This document shows, in pieces, positions 50,357 to 59,458 of a DNA stretch of 64,000 nt. The notes under the pieces were generated by a model. It ran no database searches. It was not told the origin of the DNA and saw only the letters and a list, made by a program, of their open reading frames with translations. The DNA is taken from assembly GCA_038748365.1 (NCBI GenBank), contig JBCDIZ010000004.1:186001-250000 (forward strand). Reading direction: 5' to 3'. Both the position numbers and the translations under genes were made by a program. How positions within the stretch are numbered: position 1 is the first letter of the stretch; each line of letters starts with the position of its first letter. The DNA is from Alterisphingorhabdus sp038748365 (lineage in GTDB: Bacteria; Pseudomonadota; Alphaproteobacteria; Sphingomonadales; Sphingomonadaceae).

Positions 50357-51442
50357 ATGCGCCGCACTCGCCGAATATTAGCCTGTCTTTCGCTGGTTAT
50401 CCTGCTGGCACCGGGAACATTTTTGCGCGCGCCCGAGGCTGAGGCTAATGACTCGCAGGAGATAACGCTCATACCGGTGGCGCTGGATTCGCTTAATCCC
50501 GACAATCGCAGAGTTGGCGCGCTGGACTATGTTGCAGGCTGGGAATTGCGCAGCCAAAACAGTCGATTTGGCGGCATATCCTCGATGCTGGTCGAACCAA
50601 ATGGACGGATATTGGCACTATCTGATGGCGGCACCTTGTTCAGTTTTTCATCCGTGCAGGATAGTTCCGAAGCGACTGGGGAAGAAGCTTCAGGGAAAGA
50701 CTTTATCGCACCGCTGCCCAATTTTCGCGATGAGGATAAGGGCAAATCCTATCGCGATTCTGAATCCTTTGTGCGTGATCCCGAAAGCGGGCGTTTCTGG
50801 GTTAGTTTTGAAGATAGCAACCGCATTGTGCGCTATGATGCGGCAATGGTGCGGGCCGAACGCGGTTATCGTCCGAAAGCGATGCGGTCATGGCCCTATA
50901 ATGGTGGCGCTGAAGCCATGGCTTTGCTCAGTGATCAACGTTTTCTGGTGTTTTCCGAGGAACAGGAGTTTTCTGCCGGGGTAACCGAAGCGCTGATGTT
51001 TATTGGCGACCCAACTGATCCTGACACAGAGGTTATCCGTTTCGGTTACAAACCGCCGATTGGCTATAATATTACCGATGCAACGGTGTTGCCTGATGGC
51101 CGACTTCTCATCCTTAATCGGCGTTTTACGGTGCTTGAAGGTGTTTCGATGCGGATGACCATCGCTGATCCTGCCGATATTGCCGCCGATGTGGTTTTGG
51201 AAGGCACGTTGATTGCCGGGATCGAATCTCCGCTTACCATCGATAATATGGAGGCGATCGCAGTTACGCAGGAAGCTAATCCAGACGATGAAGCTGGCGA
51301 GGGCGACCTTATTGTCTGGATCGCGTCAGACGATAATTTCAACAGCGTTCAGCGAAGTTTATTGATGAAATTCCGGCTCGATCTGGAAAGCCTGGATTTG
51401 GCCGAAGAAGTCAGTCCCGGCTTATCTTCGCTAGAGCAATAA
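50357..51442 (+). CDS. esterase-like/phytase-like exported protein
   Basis: A signal peptide (RRILACLSLVILLAPGTFLRA, about 1-30) precedes a beta-propeller-like domain: RFGGISSMLVEPNGRILALS, DSESFVRDPESGRFWVSFED, NGGAEAMALLSDQRFLVFSE, NITDATVLPDGRLLILNRRF, IDNMEAIAV. This order of blocks is that of the esterase-like activity of phytase family. AAGGGG lies upstream. Members are exported or periplasmic and largely uncharacterised; true phytase activity is not established. Mature size about 330 residues. Confidence 0.82.
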   Translation: MRRTRRILACLSLVILLAPGTFLRAPEAEANDSQEITLIPVALDSLNPDNRRVGALDYVAGWELRSQNSRFGGISSMLVEPNGRILALSDGGTLFSFSSVQDSSEATGEEASGKDFIAPLPNFRDEDKGKSYRDSESFVRDPESGRFWVSFEDSNRIVRYDAAMVRAERGYRPKAMRSWPYNGGAEAMALLSDQRFLVFSEEQEFSAGVTEALMFIGDPTDPDTEVIRFGYKPPIGYNITDATVLPDGRLLILNRRFTVLEGVSMRMTIADPADIAADVVLEGTLIAGIESPLTIDNMEAIAVTQEANPDDEAGEGDLIVWIASDDNFNSVQRSLLMKFRLDLESLDLAEEVSPGLSSLEQ

Positions 51443-51449
51443 GCCGGCC

Positions 51450-51656
51450 TCAATTATGGTCGACGAGATCGAGCCTTCTTTCGATACGGTCTATTCTATC
51501 ATCTAACCTATCAATGCGGCGAGACACTGAAGCGACCGATTCTTCCAGTGACCCTAAGCGTTGCTTGATCTCAAGCATATCAGCATTTTGACGATCCAGC
51601 TTTTCGTCAACGCGGCGTAGATAGCGCAATGTCAGATTTTCAGGGTCTTCTGCCAT
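51450..51656 (-). CDS. 68-residue coiled-coil protein
   Basis: Small, highly charged helical protein with heptads (KLDRQNADMLEIKQRLGSLE, SRRIDRLDDRIDRIERRLDL). Such short coiled-coil proteins (NLTLRYLRRVDEKL... start) are common in alphaproteobacteria and have no known function. It lies convergent to the phytase-like gene, 8 bp from its stop. Confidence 0.7.
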   Translation of the reverse strand: MAEDPENLTLRYLRRVDEKLDRQNADMLEIKQRLGSLEESVASVSRRIDRLDDRIDRIERRLDLVDHN

Positions 51657-51706
51657 AAACCAATATTAGATGATTTGTACTGGTCTGTCACGTTATAGAC
51701 TGTCGT

Positions 51707-52195
51707 TTACCGCTCGCTCCGCGGTAATTTGGCTATAATCTTGATCTCTGTGATGCCGCGATCAGGCACCAGCCGTGCGACTTGAATCGCGGTCCAGGCG
51801 GCATAAGGCGGTTTGATATAGCGCTTTTGTACTTCGGAAATTGGTTTCAGCTGACTGGTGAGGTCAGTATGAAATGTCGTGATTTCAACAACATCATCCC
51901 AGCTCGCACCAGCACGCTTCAGCGTTTCGCCGATATACGCATAGGTGCGTTCATAAGCAGCGGTGATATCACCATCGGGTCCAAGCCCGGCGACGACGCC
52001 AGACATATATACCGTGCCGTCAGGCGTGACGACGGCGCTGCTATAACCATATTCGTCTTGAAAGGCGCGACCGCTTTCACTTTCGGAATTGAGAACGGTG
52101 CTTTGCTGGCGCGTTTGCGCAGCAGCGGGGGCTGATACCGAAGTCACAGCCCCGCAAATGGCCGTCAGCAGCATGGCTGCGCGGCCCATATGCAT
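51707..52195 (-). CDS. exported RidA-like protein
   Basis: RidA/YjgF fold (about 45-160): AFQDEYGYSSAVVTPDGTVYMSG, AYERTYAYIGETLKRAGASWDDVVEITTFHT, PPYAAWTAIQVARLVPDRGITEIKIIAKL. Canonical RidA is cytoplasmic and removes reactive enamines/imines; this one has a clear signal peptide (MLLTAICGAVTSVSAPAAAQ) and should be periplasmic. The Arg that binds the imine acid in canonical RidA corresponds to the QVARL segment, so activity may differ. Its ATG shares one base with the rpmB stop. Confidence 0.8.
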   Translation of the reverse strand: MHMGRAAMLLTAICGAVTSVSAPAAAQTRQQSTVLNSESESGRAFQDEYGYSSAVVTPDGTVYMSGVVAGLGPDGDITAAYERTYAYIGETLKRAGASWDDVVEITTFHTDLTSQLKPISEVQKRYIKPPYAAWTAIQVARLVPDRGITEIKIIAKLPRSER

Positions 52196-52479
52196 CAGGC
52201 GGTAGCCGCCTTTTTCAGCTCTTTCTTCACCTTGATGGCACGCGCAGATAGCTTGTCATCAGAGGTTTTCAGCAGCCAGTTGTCCAGACCGCCAACATGC
52301 TCAACCGAGCGCAGGCCCGAGGTCGAAACGCGGAATTTGAAGCTGCGCTCCAGCTTGTCAGACATCAGCGTAACATTCTGCAGATTCGGCAGAAACACGC
52401 GCTTGGTCTTGTTGTTTGCGTGGGATACATTGTGGCCCACCATACGGCCCTTGCCGGTCAGTTCGCAGATACGCGACAT
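52195..52479 (-). CDS. rpmB: 50S ribosomal protein L28
   Basis: Large-subunit protein of 94 residues: MSRICELTGKGRMVGHNVSH, NNKTKRVFLPNLQNV and FRVSTSGLRSVEHVGGLDNW. The four-Cys zinc site of some L28 is absent (a single Cys5 remains), so it is the C- form. The stop overlaps the exported RidA start by 1 bp. Usually not grouped with rpmG in alphaproteobacteria. Normal start context. Confidence 0.96.
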   Translation of the reverse strand: MSRICELTGKGRMVGHNVSHANNKTKRVFLPNLQNVTLMSDKLERSFKFRVSTSGLRSVEHVGGLDNWLLKTSDDKLSARAIKVKKELKKAATA

Positions 52480-52617
52480 CGTTCACATCCTAGAATCAAT
52501 AATTGCGTTGGGAAGCGCGGCACATAGCGGTCAGCGCCGGGATCGTCAATGGACAAAGCGCTTTACATCGCTCAGGCCTTGGGCTTTAGCGCCGTTATGG
52601 CAGGTGGAAAACCCGGA

Positions 52618-53052
52618 ATGTTTATGGATCAGGCGCTGGAACAGGCGCGAGAGGCCATGCGGCTGGGCGAAGTACCTGTCGGCGCAGTGGTTGTGCGTGA
52701 AGGTGAGGTTATTGCTGCGGCGCATAACAGCCCACGCGCCGATTACGATCCGACGGCCCATGCCGAGATTGTTGCCTTGCGCCGCGCCGCCAAGGCGCTG
52801 GGGACATCACAGCTTATCGATTGCGACCTATGGGTGACGCTGGAACCTTGTGCCATGTGCACAGGAGCCATCGCGCATGCACGCATTCGCCGACTTTACT
52901 ATGGTGCTAGCGATCCAAAGGGCGGTGCGGTTGAGCACGGCCCGCGTCTGTTCAGCCAGCCAACGGTGCACCATCGGCCGGAGGTTTACACCGGGATTGC
53001 CGAGGAAGAGGCGGCGGAGTTGTTGCGGGCATTTTTTGCAGAGAAGCGCTAA
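52618..53052 (+). CDS. tadA: tRNA-specific adenosine deaminase TadA
   Basis: Deaminates A34 to inosine in tRNA-Arg(ACG). The zinc site comprises H48-A-E50 (HAEIVALRRA) and C78/C81 (LEPCAMC), with LWVTLEPCAMCTGAIAHARI conserved. 144 residues from ATG 52618 (MFMDQALEQAREAMR). An in-frame start at 52549 would add 23 residues of unrelated sequence. Divergent from rpmB. Confidence 0.93.
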   Translation: MFMDQALEQAREAMRLGEVPVGAVVVREGEVIAAAHNSPRADYDPTAHAEIVALRRAAKALGTSQLIDCDLWVTLEPCAMCTGAIAHARIRRLYYGASDPKGGAVEHGPRLFSQPTVHHRPEVYTGIAEEEAAELLRAFFAEKR

Positions 53053-53060
53053 CGCAAAAG

Positions 53061-53162
53061 CCCTCTCCCCTTCAGGGGAGAGGGTTGGGAGAGGGGGCTG
53101 TCCAATTGGCACAGCACAAGCGGATAACCCCCTCCCTTAATCCCTCCCCTGAAGGGGAGGGA
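53061..53162. repeat. inverted pair of C-rich hairpin repeats
   Basis: A left 10-bp stem CCCTCTCCCC/GGGGAGAGGG (53061-53084, TTCA loop) and a right 9-bp stem TCCCTCCCC/GGGGAGGGA (53141-53162, TGAA loop) are diverged reverse complements. It separates the convergent tadA and LytTR genes and should terminate both. Confidence 0.8.
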
Positions 53163-53171
53163 GACTTTGTT

Positions 53172-53975
53172 CTAATGCACAAACCGCGTGACAACATCGC
53201 GATAGGAGCGCGAGACTTTTACTTCTGCGCCAGACTCCAGCACCAGAAAGCATTCGCCATTGGTGTGCGGCTTGACCTGCCGTACCTGATCGAGATTGAC
53301 GATAGTGGAGCGGTGCACGCGCTGGAAGTTTTTCGGGTCCAGCCGCTTTTCCAGATCCTTCATTGTCTCCCTCAGGATCAGCGAGTTATCGGCGGTGTAG
53401 ATGCACATATAGTCACCTGCCGCATCAATCCGTTCAATGGTGTCGACATCGACACGGAAAATCTGGCCGCGATCCTTCACATTGATAAGTTTCTCATAGC
53501 GGCTGGGTGGCGGGGCATCCTCTGATTGTTCAAGCTCTTCGGCTGCTTCCGGGGCGACCTGATTGAGCAGACCGCGCAGCTTGTCGGCTTCATCGCGTAC
53601 CCGCTTGTCGGCGAGACGCTCTCTTATGCGCGCTATGGTATCGGCGAGACGATCCGTCTCGACTGGTTTCATCAGATAATCGACCGCCTGCGTCTCAAAA
53701 GCGCGTAAGGCATGATCGGAATAGGCAGTGCAGAAAACGATTAACGGGGGATCAATATCCATAATGCCTTTGACCACAGCAAAACCGTCAAAGCCGGGCA
53801 TCTGTATATCGAGGAATACCAGATCGGGTTTCAGCGTCTTGATCTTGCGGATCGCCTCGCGGCCATTGGTGCAGCTATCGACAATCTCGATATCCTCAAA
53901 CTCGGCGAGCCGCAGCTCCATGCCCTGAATCGCCAGTTTCTCGTCATCCACTAACAAGGTTCTTATCGTCATCAC
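53172..53975 (-). CDS. LytTR-type response regulator
   Basis: Two-component regulator of 267 residues. The receiver domain (about 1-125) has LLVDDEKLAIQGM, the phospho-Asp in DLVFLDIQMPGFDGF and the Lys in YLMKPVETDRLA. The C-terminal LytTR DNA-binding domain is at about 170-265 (LINVKDRGQIFRVDVDTIERI, FQRVHRSTIVNLDQVRQV). Its start overlaps the histidine kinase gene by 32 bp, so they form a pair. Targets unknown. Confidence 0.93.
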   Translation of the reverse strand: MMTIRTLLVDDEKLAIQGMELRLAEFEDIEIVDSCTNGREAIRKIKTLKPDLVFLDIQMPGFDGFAVVKGIMDIDPPLIVFCTAYSDHALRAFETQAVDYLMKPVETDRLADTIARIRERLADKRVRDEADKLRGLLNQVAPEAAEELEQSEDAPPPSRYEKLINVKDRGQIFRVDVDTIERIDAAGDYMCIYTADNSLILRETMKDLEKRLDPKNFQRVHRSTIVNLDQVRQVKPHTNGECFLVLESGAEVKVSRSYRDVVTRFVH

Positions 53976-55131
53976 TTATTCTTTCTCGCTCGCGTTCTTC
54001 CCGCTCGCGTTTTTCCTTTTCCCGCCGTTGTTGTTCACGGGTCTCTACCGGTAATTCAATAGTAACGGCAAAACCGCTTTGACCCGGAGAAGATCGTATC
54101 TGGAACATATGGTCATCGCCATAGGCCTGCGCCAGTCGGTCGCGGATATTCGTCAGACCGACGCCGGTGGATATAACCGCAGTGGGTAGCTTGGTGCTGG
54201 CATCTTTCTCATTCTGCACGCCGGGTCCCGTGTCAGATACGGTAATACGCAGCCTTTCGCCCGCAATCCGGGTTTTGATCATGATATCCGCGCCTTCCTC
54301 CAAAGGTGTAACGGCATATTTGATCGAATTCTCTACCAGCGGCTGGAGCAGCAGCGAGGGCATCAGCGCATCGCGGGTTTCTTCCTGAATGTCAAAAGCC
54401 GGGCGCAAGCGCTCTTCAAAACGCATTTTCTCGATCTCAAGATAGAGTTTCAGCGTTTCGATTTCCTGCGCCACAGTAACCCGCGCAGTCGGTTCATTGA
54501 CCAGCGTATAGCGCAGAAAAGAGGATAGCCGCGAAAGCATGGCATTGGCTGGTTCGGTCTCTTTCAGCAGTACCAGCGTGGAAATACTGTTCAGCGTGTT
54601 GAACAGGAAATGCGGGTTGAGCTGATAACGCAGCATGGCCAGCTGGGCGCTGGTGGCTTGACCTTCAAGGCGTTGCAACTGGTCCGCCTTTTCCTCGACC
54701 TGAAGGAAGAAGTTGATCGCATAATATAGCGCTGACCATGCGCCGAGCAGCATCAGATTGAGAAAGAACATGCCGATAATCAGGGCGGTAAAGGCCGTGT
54801 CGCTATCCTGCAGATAGAGCGAGAATACCCACGCATCGATAAAGGTATAAAGGATTACGGCCAAGGCCAGAGACAATATCGACAGACCCCATGTGATAAT
54901 GGGTTTGCGGTCCATCAGCGCGCGATAAATGACTGCCAGGATCAGTGAGATGGAATAACCGGCAATGGTGTTGACCACGACCACAGCGAGGAAACTCACA
55001 GGTTGCCCATTGGCAATACCGCTGAGCGCACGCAGCAGCATCGCGCCCAGCCATCCGGCGAGCTGGAGATTCCAGAAGGCACGGTTCTTGTTCGCAAAGA
55101 ACGGGGTCGGCTGAAACGGGCTTAGGGCCAT
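53944..55131 (-). CDS. sensor histidine kinase, LytS/His_kinase type
   Basis: Membrane kinase of 395 residues. Four hydrophobic segments lie in about 20-160 with no extracellular sensor domain. The phospho-acceptor block is YQLNPHFLFNTLNSISTLVL, characteristic of the LytS/His_kinase (HisKA_8-type) group. The ATPase domain has PLVENSIKYAVTPLEEGA and SDTGPGVQNEKD ... GVGLTNIRDRLAQAYG. The tail is very charged (EQQRREKEKREREERERERI). It phosphorylates the overlapping LytTR regulator. Confidence 0.92.
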   Translation of the reverse strand: MALSPFQPTPFFANKNRAFWNLQLAGWLGAMLLRALSGIANGQPVSFLAVVVVNTIAGYSISLILAVIYRALMDRKPIITWGLSILSLALAVILYTFIDAWVFSLYLQDSDTAFTALIIGMFFLNLMLLGAWSALYYAINFFLQVEEKADQLQRLEGQATSAQLAMLRYQLNPHFLFNTLNSISTLVLLKETEPANAMLSRLSSFLRYTLVNEPTARVTVAQEIETLKLYLEIEKMRFEERLRPAFDIQEETRDALMPSLLLQPLVENSIKYAVTPLEEGADIMIKTRIAGERLRITVSDTGPGVQNEKDASTKLPTAVISTGVGLTNIRDRLAQAYGDDHMFQIRSSPGQSGFAVTIELPVETREQQRREKEKREREERERERISDDDKNLVSG

Positions 55132-55278
55132 TAACTATCAGTTAGGCGCTTTTCGTGCCTGTGAAAAGGCGTGTTGCGTTCCATGCTGTCCGGCTGGCGA
55201 TGAATCTCAGGAGGTTAGGGGGCCTGTTCCATGTGCTTTTGCTATGCTAATGTTGTAAAAAAAGCGATGGAGAGAATG

Positions 55279-55908
55279 ATGGATGATGCAGCATTGGGTG
55301 GTGATGCCATGCACGCGCCCGAGACAGAGAGTGGTGATAATCACGAGGCGCAAGCAAAATTCCCTGAGATGAAACAGGGGACACAGGAAGACTGGGCGAT
55401 TATTTCCGGTCATTTCATGCCCTTTGCCGCCAAGGTTGCCGATCGCGTGCTCGATCATTTGCGGCTGCTTGATGGTGATTATGGCGGCTTCCCGATCGAC
55501 CGGCTGGAGCACAGCCTGCAGACTGCGACCCGCGCGCATCGTGATGGCCGGTCAGAAGATTATGTGGTGATGGCGCTGCTGCATGATATTGGCGATACGC
55601 TGGGCAGTTATAACCACCCCGATGTTGCCGCTGCGATCCTTAAACCGTTTGTCAGTCAGGAATTGCACTGGATCACTGAAAAGCATGGGATTTTTCAGGG
55701 CTATTATTTCTTCCATCATTTGGGGCAAGATCGCGATATGCGTGAGGCTTATCGCGGCCATAAGCATTTTCAGGAATGCGCTGACTTTTGCGAGAAATAT
55801 GATCAGGCCGCGTTTGATGCCAATTATGAAAGCGCACCGCTCAGCTTTTTCGAGCCGATGGTGCAACGTGTCATGGCGCGGCCGATTAATTCAATTTATA
55901 CGGATTAA
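55279..55908 (+). CDS. HD-domain protein, PhnZ/MIOX-like oxygenase or phosphohydrolase
   Basis: About 209 residues. FPIDRLEHSLQTATRAHRDG and VVMALLHDIGDTLGSYNH carry the metal His and the HD pair (H102/D103). Spacing resembles the mixed-valent di-iron PhnZ/MIOX branch rather than nucleotide hydrolases, but phosphohydrolase activity cannot be excluded. Two other His (ELHWITEKHG, YYFFHHLGQ) fit metal ligands. Start chosen at 55279, with GGAGA 5 bp upstream; ATG 55267 is an alternative. Its stop overlaps the convergent M48 stop by 4 bp. Confidence 0.8.
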   Translation: MDDAALGGDAMHAPETESGDNHEAQAKFPEMKQGTQEDWAIISGHFMPFAAKVADRVLDHLRLLDGDYGGFPIDRLEHSLQTATRAHRDGRSEDYVVMALLHDIGDTLGSYNHPDVAAAILKPFVSQELHWITEKHGIFQGYYFFHHLGQDRDMREAYRGHKHFQECADFCEKYDQAAFDANYESAPLSFFEPMVQRVMARPINSIYTD

Positions 55909-57002
55909 TCAATCCCTGCTCCGCCGCTGAGCAATAATGGTGGCGGGAACAGGCCATTTTCATCGCGCTCGGTGGTCGCCATGGCGGCGATTTCTTCTTC
56001 GAACAGGCCAACCCGCTTTTTCCAACGATAATGGGTGGGCGCGGAGAAAATGCCCTTGCCATATTTCTTGCCATAATGGGTCCAGAAGCGGATCGCACCT
56101 TGCGGGTCAAAACCGGCATTGACCATTAGCCATACCGAAAGCCGATCGGCCTCAATCTCAGTCGCTTTGATCTTTCCTGCGCTGCTGCCCAGCTGGCCGA
56201 ATAGACCGCGATCAACATCCGCGGCGGTGAGCTTGTCTGGGTGTTGCAGGAAGTTATGCGCCATTTCATGGGCTAATATCGCTGCCAGTTCGTCATCATC
56301 ACGGGTTATGTCGACGAGCTTTGTAGTGATGGTAATCAGCTCGCCATCGGTTGCGGCCCGACGTTTTTTGCTCGGCTCAAGCTGAAATCGTGTAGCGCAC
56401 ATGATGTCTGGCTTCACCGGTACATATATCTGCTCGCCATCGCGCTGAATGGCGAGGGTTATCTCTTCGCCTTTAAGGGGGCGGTTAGCCATCATACGTG
56501 CGAGCATGACGGCAGGGGCCAACTCGCTTTTCTCAGTCTCGGGTGTTGGCCATATAATGTAATTCCCATCGGTGACTCTATGCGGGCCATCCTCGGACTT
56601 GGACCAGGCAATGTGACGACCTTGTCCAAATACGCCTAGAATTACATCATTTTTTTGCAGTCCAGCGCGCGCCGCGGCGCCATTTTCGACTAGGGCGCTT
56701 ATGGACGGATAGCTGGGTATCAGCCCAAAGGCGGATCGTGCAGCCGCCTGATCACCATATTGATCCAGACTGTGGAGCTGGAAACCGAAATTGGTCGCAC
56801 GGCTGCTGCAATAATCGGTATTGGCATTTAGCAGGCGGTGGCCGATGGAAAAGATGCGCCCATCCTGCTCTTGCAGTGCAAAAAAAGGCGCAAGCGTAGA
56901 ATTGTCTCCTGCATTGGTTTGTGCATCGGCAGAGGAGGCGATGAACGGAAACGCTGTCAGCAATGCCCCAATCAGGGCAATAAAGGCCTGTTTTGTGATC
57001 AC
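55905..57002 (-). CDS. M48 family metallopeptidase with PDZ-like domain
   Basis: Exported zinc protease of 365 residues. A signal peptide (to about 27, ending ADAQ) is followed by a PDZ-like segment (about 95-200: ALVENGAAARAGLQKNDVIL). The protease domain has HEMAH at 245-249 (LAAILAHEMAHNFLQHP) and the third-ligand helix E282-I-E-A-D286. AADVDRGLFGQLGSSAGK lies between. The C-terminal tail (KRVGLFEEEIAAMATTERD) is family-typical. Location near exported DsbA-like and M48 genes suggests envelope quality control. Confidence 0.85.
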   Translation of the reverse strand: MITKQAFIALIGALLTAFPFIASSADAQTNAGDNSTLAPFFALQEQDGRIFSIGHRLLNANTDYCSSRATNFGFQLHSLDQYGDQAAARSAFGLIPSYPSISALVENGAAARAGLQKNDVILGVFGQGRHIAWSKSEDGPHRVTDGNYIIWPTPETEKSELAPAVMLARMMANRPLKGEEITLAIQRDGEQIYVPVKPDIMCATRFQLEPSKKRRAATDGELITITTKLVDITRDDDELAAILAHEMAHNFLQHPDKLTAADVDRGLFGQLGSSAGKIKATEIEADRLSVWLMVNAGFDPQGAIRFWTHYGKKYGKGIFSAPTHYRWKKRVGLFEEEIAAMATTERDENGLFPPPLLLSGGAGID

Positions 57003-57017
57003 AGCCAGCCTTATAGA

Positions 57018-57842
57018 CTATCCGTCAGTACCGCTGGCCCGCGCTGCATCAATGGCCGCCTTAAGCTCATCATAGCCAACCGCGCCGCTCAATATCTGGT
57101 TGCCGATGACCCAGCTTGGCGTACCGGTAAACTCCAACTGCTGGGCGATACGGATATTGCTCTCAATTTCCTGCTTTGCCGCCGGGCTGGTGATAAACGC
57201 TTCGGCTTCAGAGATATTGATGCCTGCCTTTTCTGCCGCTGCCTTGATTGTGGTCTCAGAAGGACGGCCGCCATTAAACATAGCCTGATGGAAGCTGTAA
57301 TAGCGATCCTGCTTGGCGGCAGCGAGCGCCATTTCTGCCGCCTTACCGCTGGCATCCGAAAGTATCGGCAGTTCGCGGAAGACGACTTTCAGATTGGGGT
57401 CTTCATTGATTAACCGGGCTACATCGCTGGCGCTCTGGCGGCAAAAGCCACAGGCAAAGTCGGAGAATTCGACCAGTACCACATCGCCATTGGGATTACC
57501 AGCAAAGCCCTGTGCAAAGGGTGTCTCAATCTGCTCTCTTATGCCATCAATTCGGGCTGCCGCCTGTTTGGTGCGCAACCGCTCAACCGCTTCGGGGATA
57601 ATCTCCGGATTTTCCAGAATATATTGCCGGATAAGCTCCTCAAAGGCTTCTTGCTGTTCGGCATTGATCCCGGCGGCACGCGCCGCCTTATCGGTCTCGG
57701 TGGCGGCGGTTGATCCACCCTGCCACATGAAAATGCCTACCCCCGCAGCAACTGCCGCCAACACACCTGTCGACATATATATCCACTTTCTTTGAGAATT
57801 ATCATTTCCACCGGCGGTGGATGAAGAATTGCTTTTTGCCAT
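57018..57842 (-). CDS. DsbA-like thioredoxin-fold protein
   Basis: Membrane-anchored thiol oxidoreductase of 274 residues. One transmembrane helix at about 24-40 (TGVLAAVAAGVGIFMW) is followed by a helical linker (about 60-105) and a thioredoxin domain with CGFC at 131-134 (FSDFACGFCRQSASD). The cis-Pro loop is TGTPSWVIGNQ. This is the DsbA/ScsC-like type with an extended N-terminal linker that often trimerises. Probably introduces or isomerises disulphides in exported proteins. The downstream gene in the operon direction is the M48-PDZ protease, 15 bp away. Confidence 0.88.
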   Translation of the reverse strand: MAKSNSSSTAGGNDNSQRKWIYMSTGVLAAVAAGVGIFMWQGGSTAATETDKAARAAGINAEQQEAFEELIRQYILENPEIIPEAVERLRTKQAAARIDGIREQIETPFAQGFAGNPNGDVVLVEFSDFACGFCRQSASDVARLINEDPNLKVVFRELPILSDASGKAAEMALAAAKQDRYYSFHQAMFNGGRPSETTIKAAAEKAGINISEAEAFITSPAAKQEIESNIRIAQQLEFTGTPSWVIGNQILSGAVGYDELKAAIDAARASGTDG

Positions 57843-57882
57843 GAAGAACCTTTTAGCGGCCTTACCCTACTTCGGTCCGCCC

Positions 57883-59352
57883 CTAGCGCCGGTTACCCTG
57901 ACGTTCAAGGAAATCGCGTGCCAAAATGGCGATGTCCTGAGCGCGGATCCAGTCGGGTGAATATTCAGGCAGACCTGCCATGGCGATGCCAGCATGGCGC
58001 ATCGCCAGCGGGGCATTGCCCTGCATCACATAACGCTCGGCACTGGCGAGAGAGGCGCGCGGCTCGTCACCTTGCTGGCCATAGACCACGCCCAACTGAT
58101 ACCAGGCAAAGGGGTTGCGGGCATCGCGCGCTACAGCTGCTTTCAGAACTTGTTCGGCTTCGTCGAGATGCCCCTCATCTTCGGTAGCGATCAGTGCATG
58201 ACCAAACAGGCCAGCGATTAGCGAATGGCTGTTGGTAAGATAGCTTGCCTTGCGTAAGGGTTCGAGCGCTTGTTCCGGCTTGCCGCTTTCGAGCAATATC
58301 TGGCCATGCAGCTCCAGAAAATAAGGGTTTTCTGGCTCTGCAGCCAAAAGCGCTTCGGTTTCTGCCAATGCTTTGTCGGGATAAGCGCTTTTGTGCCAGG
58401 CATAGGCACGGGCATAGCGCGCCGGGATGCTTTCATCATATTCTGGATAATCGCGCATGGTGATGCGTGGTTCCAGAATGAACCCCTCCAGCTTGGCCTT
58501 TACGCGCTTGAAGCGGCGTTCAATGTTCTGATCCAGCGGTTTGTTCCATGCCGGGTCTTCTTCATAGATGCTCTGCAAAGTGGTGACACGCTCGCCGGAG
58601 AGCGGGTGGCTGCGGCCAAAGCTGTTATCCTGTGGGATAGCGAGCCGGAATTCGAGATTTTGCAGCTTTTTGAAGAAATTGATTGAGCCGCGGCCGGTCA
58701 TCCCTGCCTGAGACAGATATTTCGCGCCAGCGACGTCAGCCGCGGCCTCTTCGGCGCGGGTATGCGCAAGGAACTGGCTGACGGCGGCCTGTTGGCCCAG
58801 TCCAAGCAGCCCCAATCCCGCCTCACCAGCGCCAGCGGCAATCGCAGCAGCGCCGAGGATAAGGCTCAAAATGCTGATATTACCGGCCTTGCTGCCGGCT
58901 TCAGAACGGGTGATGGAATGGCCAAGTGCAATATGGGCAAGCTCGTGCGCGATCACCCCTTGCACCTCATTGGCATTGTCCGCAGCGCGGATCAGGCCGC
59001 TATGAATATAGACATCCTGTGTGCCTGCAACAAAAGCGTTGATCGATGGATCGTTGATCAGCACCACATTGACATTGCCCGGACGCAGGCCCGCCGCGAT
59101 AATCAGATCGCGCGACATGTCTTTCAACAGCTCCTCTGTCTCGGCATCGCGCAATATCGACTGGGCCTGTACCGGCTGAACCAGCAATGCCAGCATGATG
59201 AAAGCCGCTAGAAGTTTTGCGGAAAGCAGACGCAATTTTAATACCCAGACGCGTGCAGCGCGCACGGAGGCAGACAGGGCATCGCCTGCACTGCTGCCGG
59301 AGGAGGCACCATGAATGAGGATGGGCACCTGCGCCGCATGAAAAGCAAACAT
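57883..59352 (-). CDS. M48 metalloprotease with TPR repeats, BepA-like
   Basis: Periplasmic zinc protease-chaperone of about 490 residues. A signal-like hydrophobic stretch ends at about residue 64 (LLAAFIMLALLVQPVQAQ). HELAH is at 136-140 (VQGVIAHELAHIALGH) with EEAAADVAGAKYL as the third-ligand helix. The C-terminal half is a TPR array (PYFLELHGQILLESGKPEQA..., NPFAWYQLGVVYGQQGDEPRA). This is the BepA (YfgC) plan; BepA aids outer-membrane assembly. Start set at ATG 59352, AAAGG 8 bp upstream; the signal hydrophobic core begins much later, so an internal start is possible. Confidence 0.88.
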   Translation of the reverse strand: MFAFHAAQVPILIHGASSGSSAGDALSASVRAARVWVLKLRLLSAKLLAAFIMLALLVQPVQAQSILRDAETEELLKDMSRDLIIAAGLRPGNVNVVLINDPSINAFVAGTQDVYIHSGLIRAADNANEVQGVIAHELAHIALGHSITRSEAGSKAGNISILSLILGAAAIAAGAGEAGLGLLGLGQQAAVSQFLAHTRAEEAAADVAGAKYLSQAGMTGRGSINFFKKLQNLEFRLAIPQDNSFGRSHPLSGERVTTLQSIYEEDPAWNKPLDQNIERRFKRVKAKLEGFILEPRITMRDYPEYDESIPARYARAYAWHKSAYPDKALAETEALLAAEPENPYFLELHGQILLESGKPEQALEPLRKASYLTNSHSLIAGLFGHALIATEDEGHLDEAEQVLKAAVARDARNPFAWYQLGVVYGQQGDEPRASLASAERYVMQGNAPLAMRHAGIAMAGLPEYSPDWIRAQDIAILARDFLERQGNRR

Positions 59353-59458
59353 GATCTGCACCTTTGATACCGTCGCATGAATGGAGGCTGAAAAGCGCTA
59401 CACTGCTTTCGTTACGACCATCCTATTTAATATAGGAAGTGTTTGTCTTTGGCAAAGT

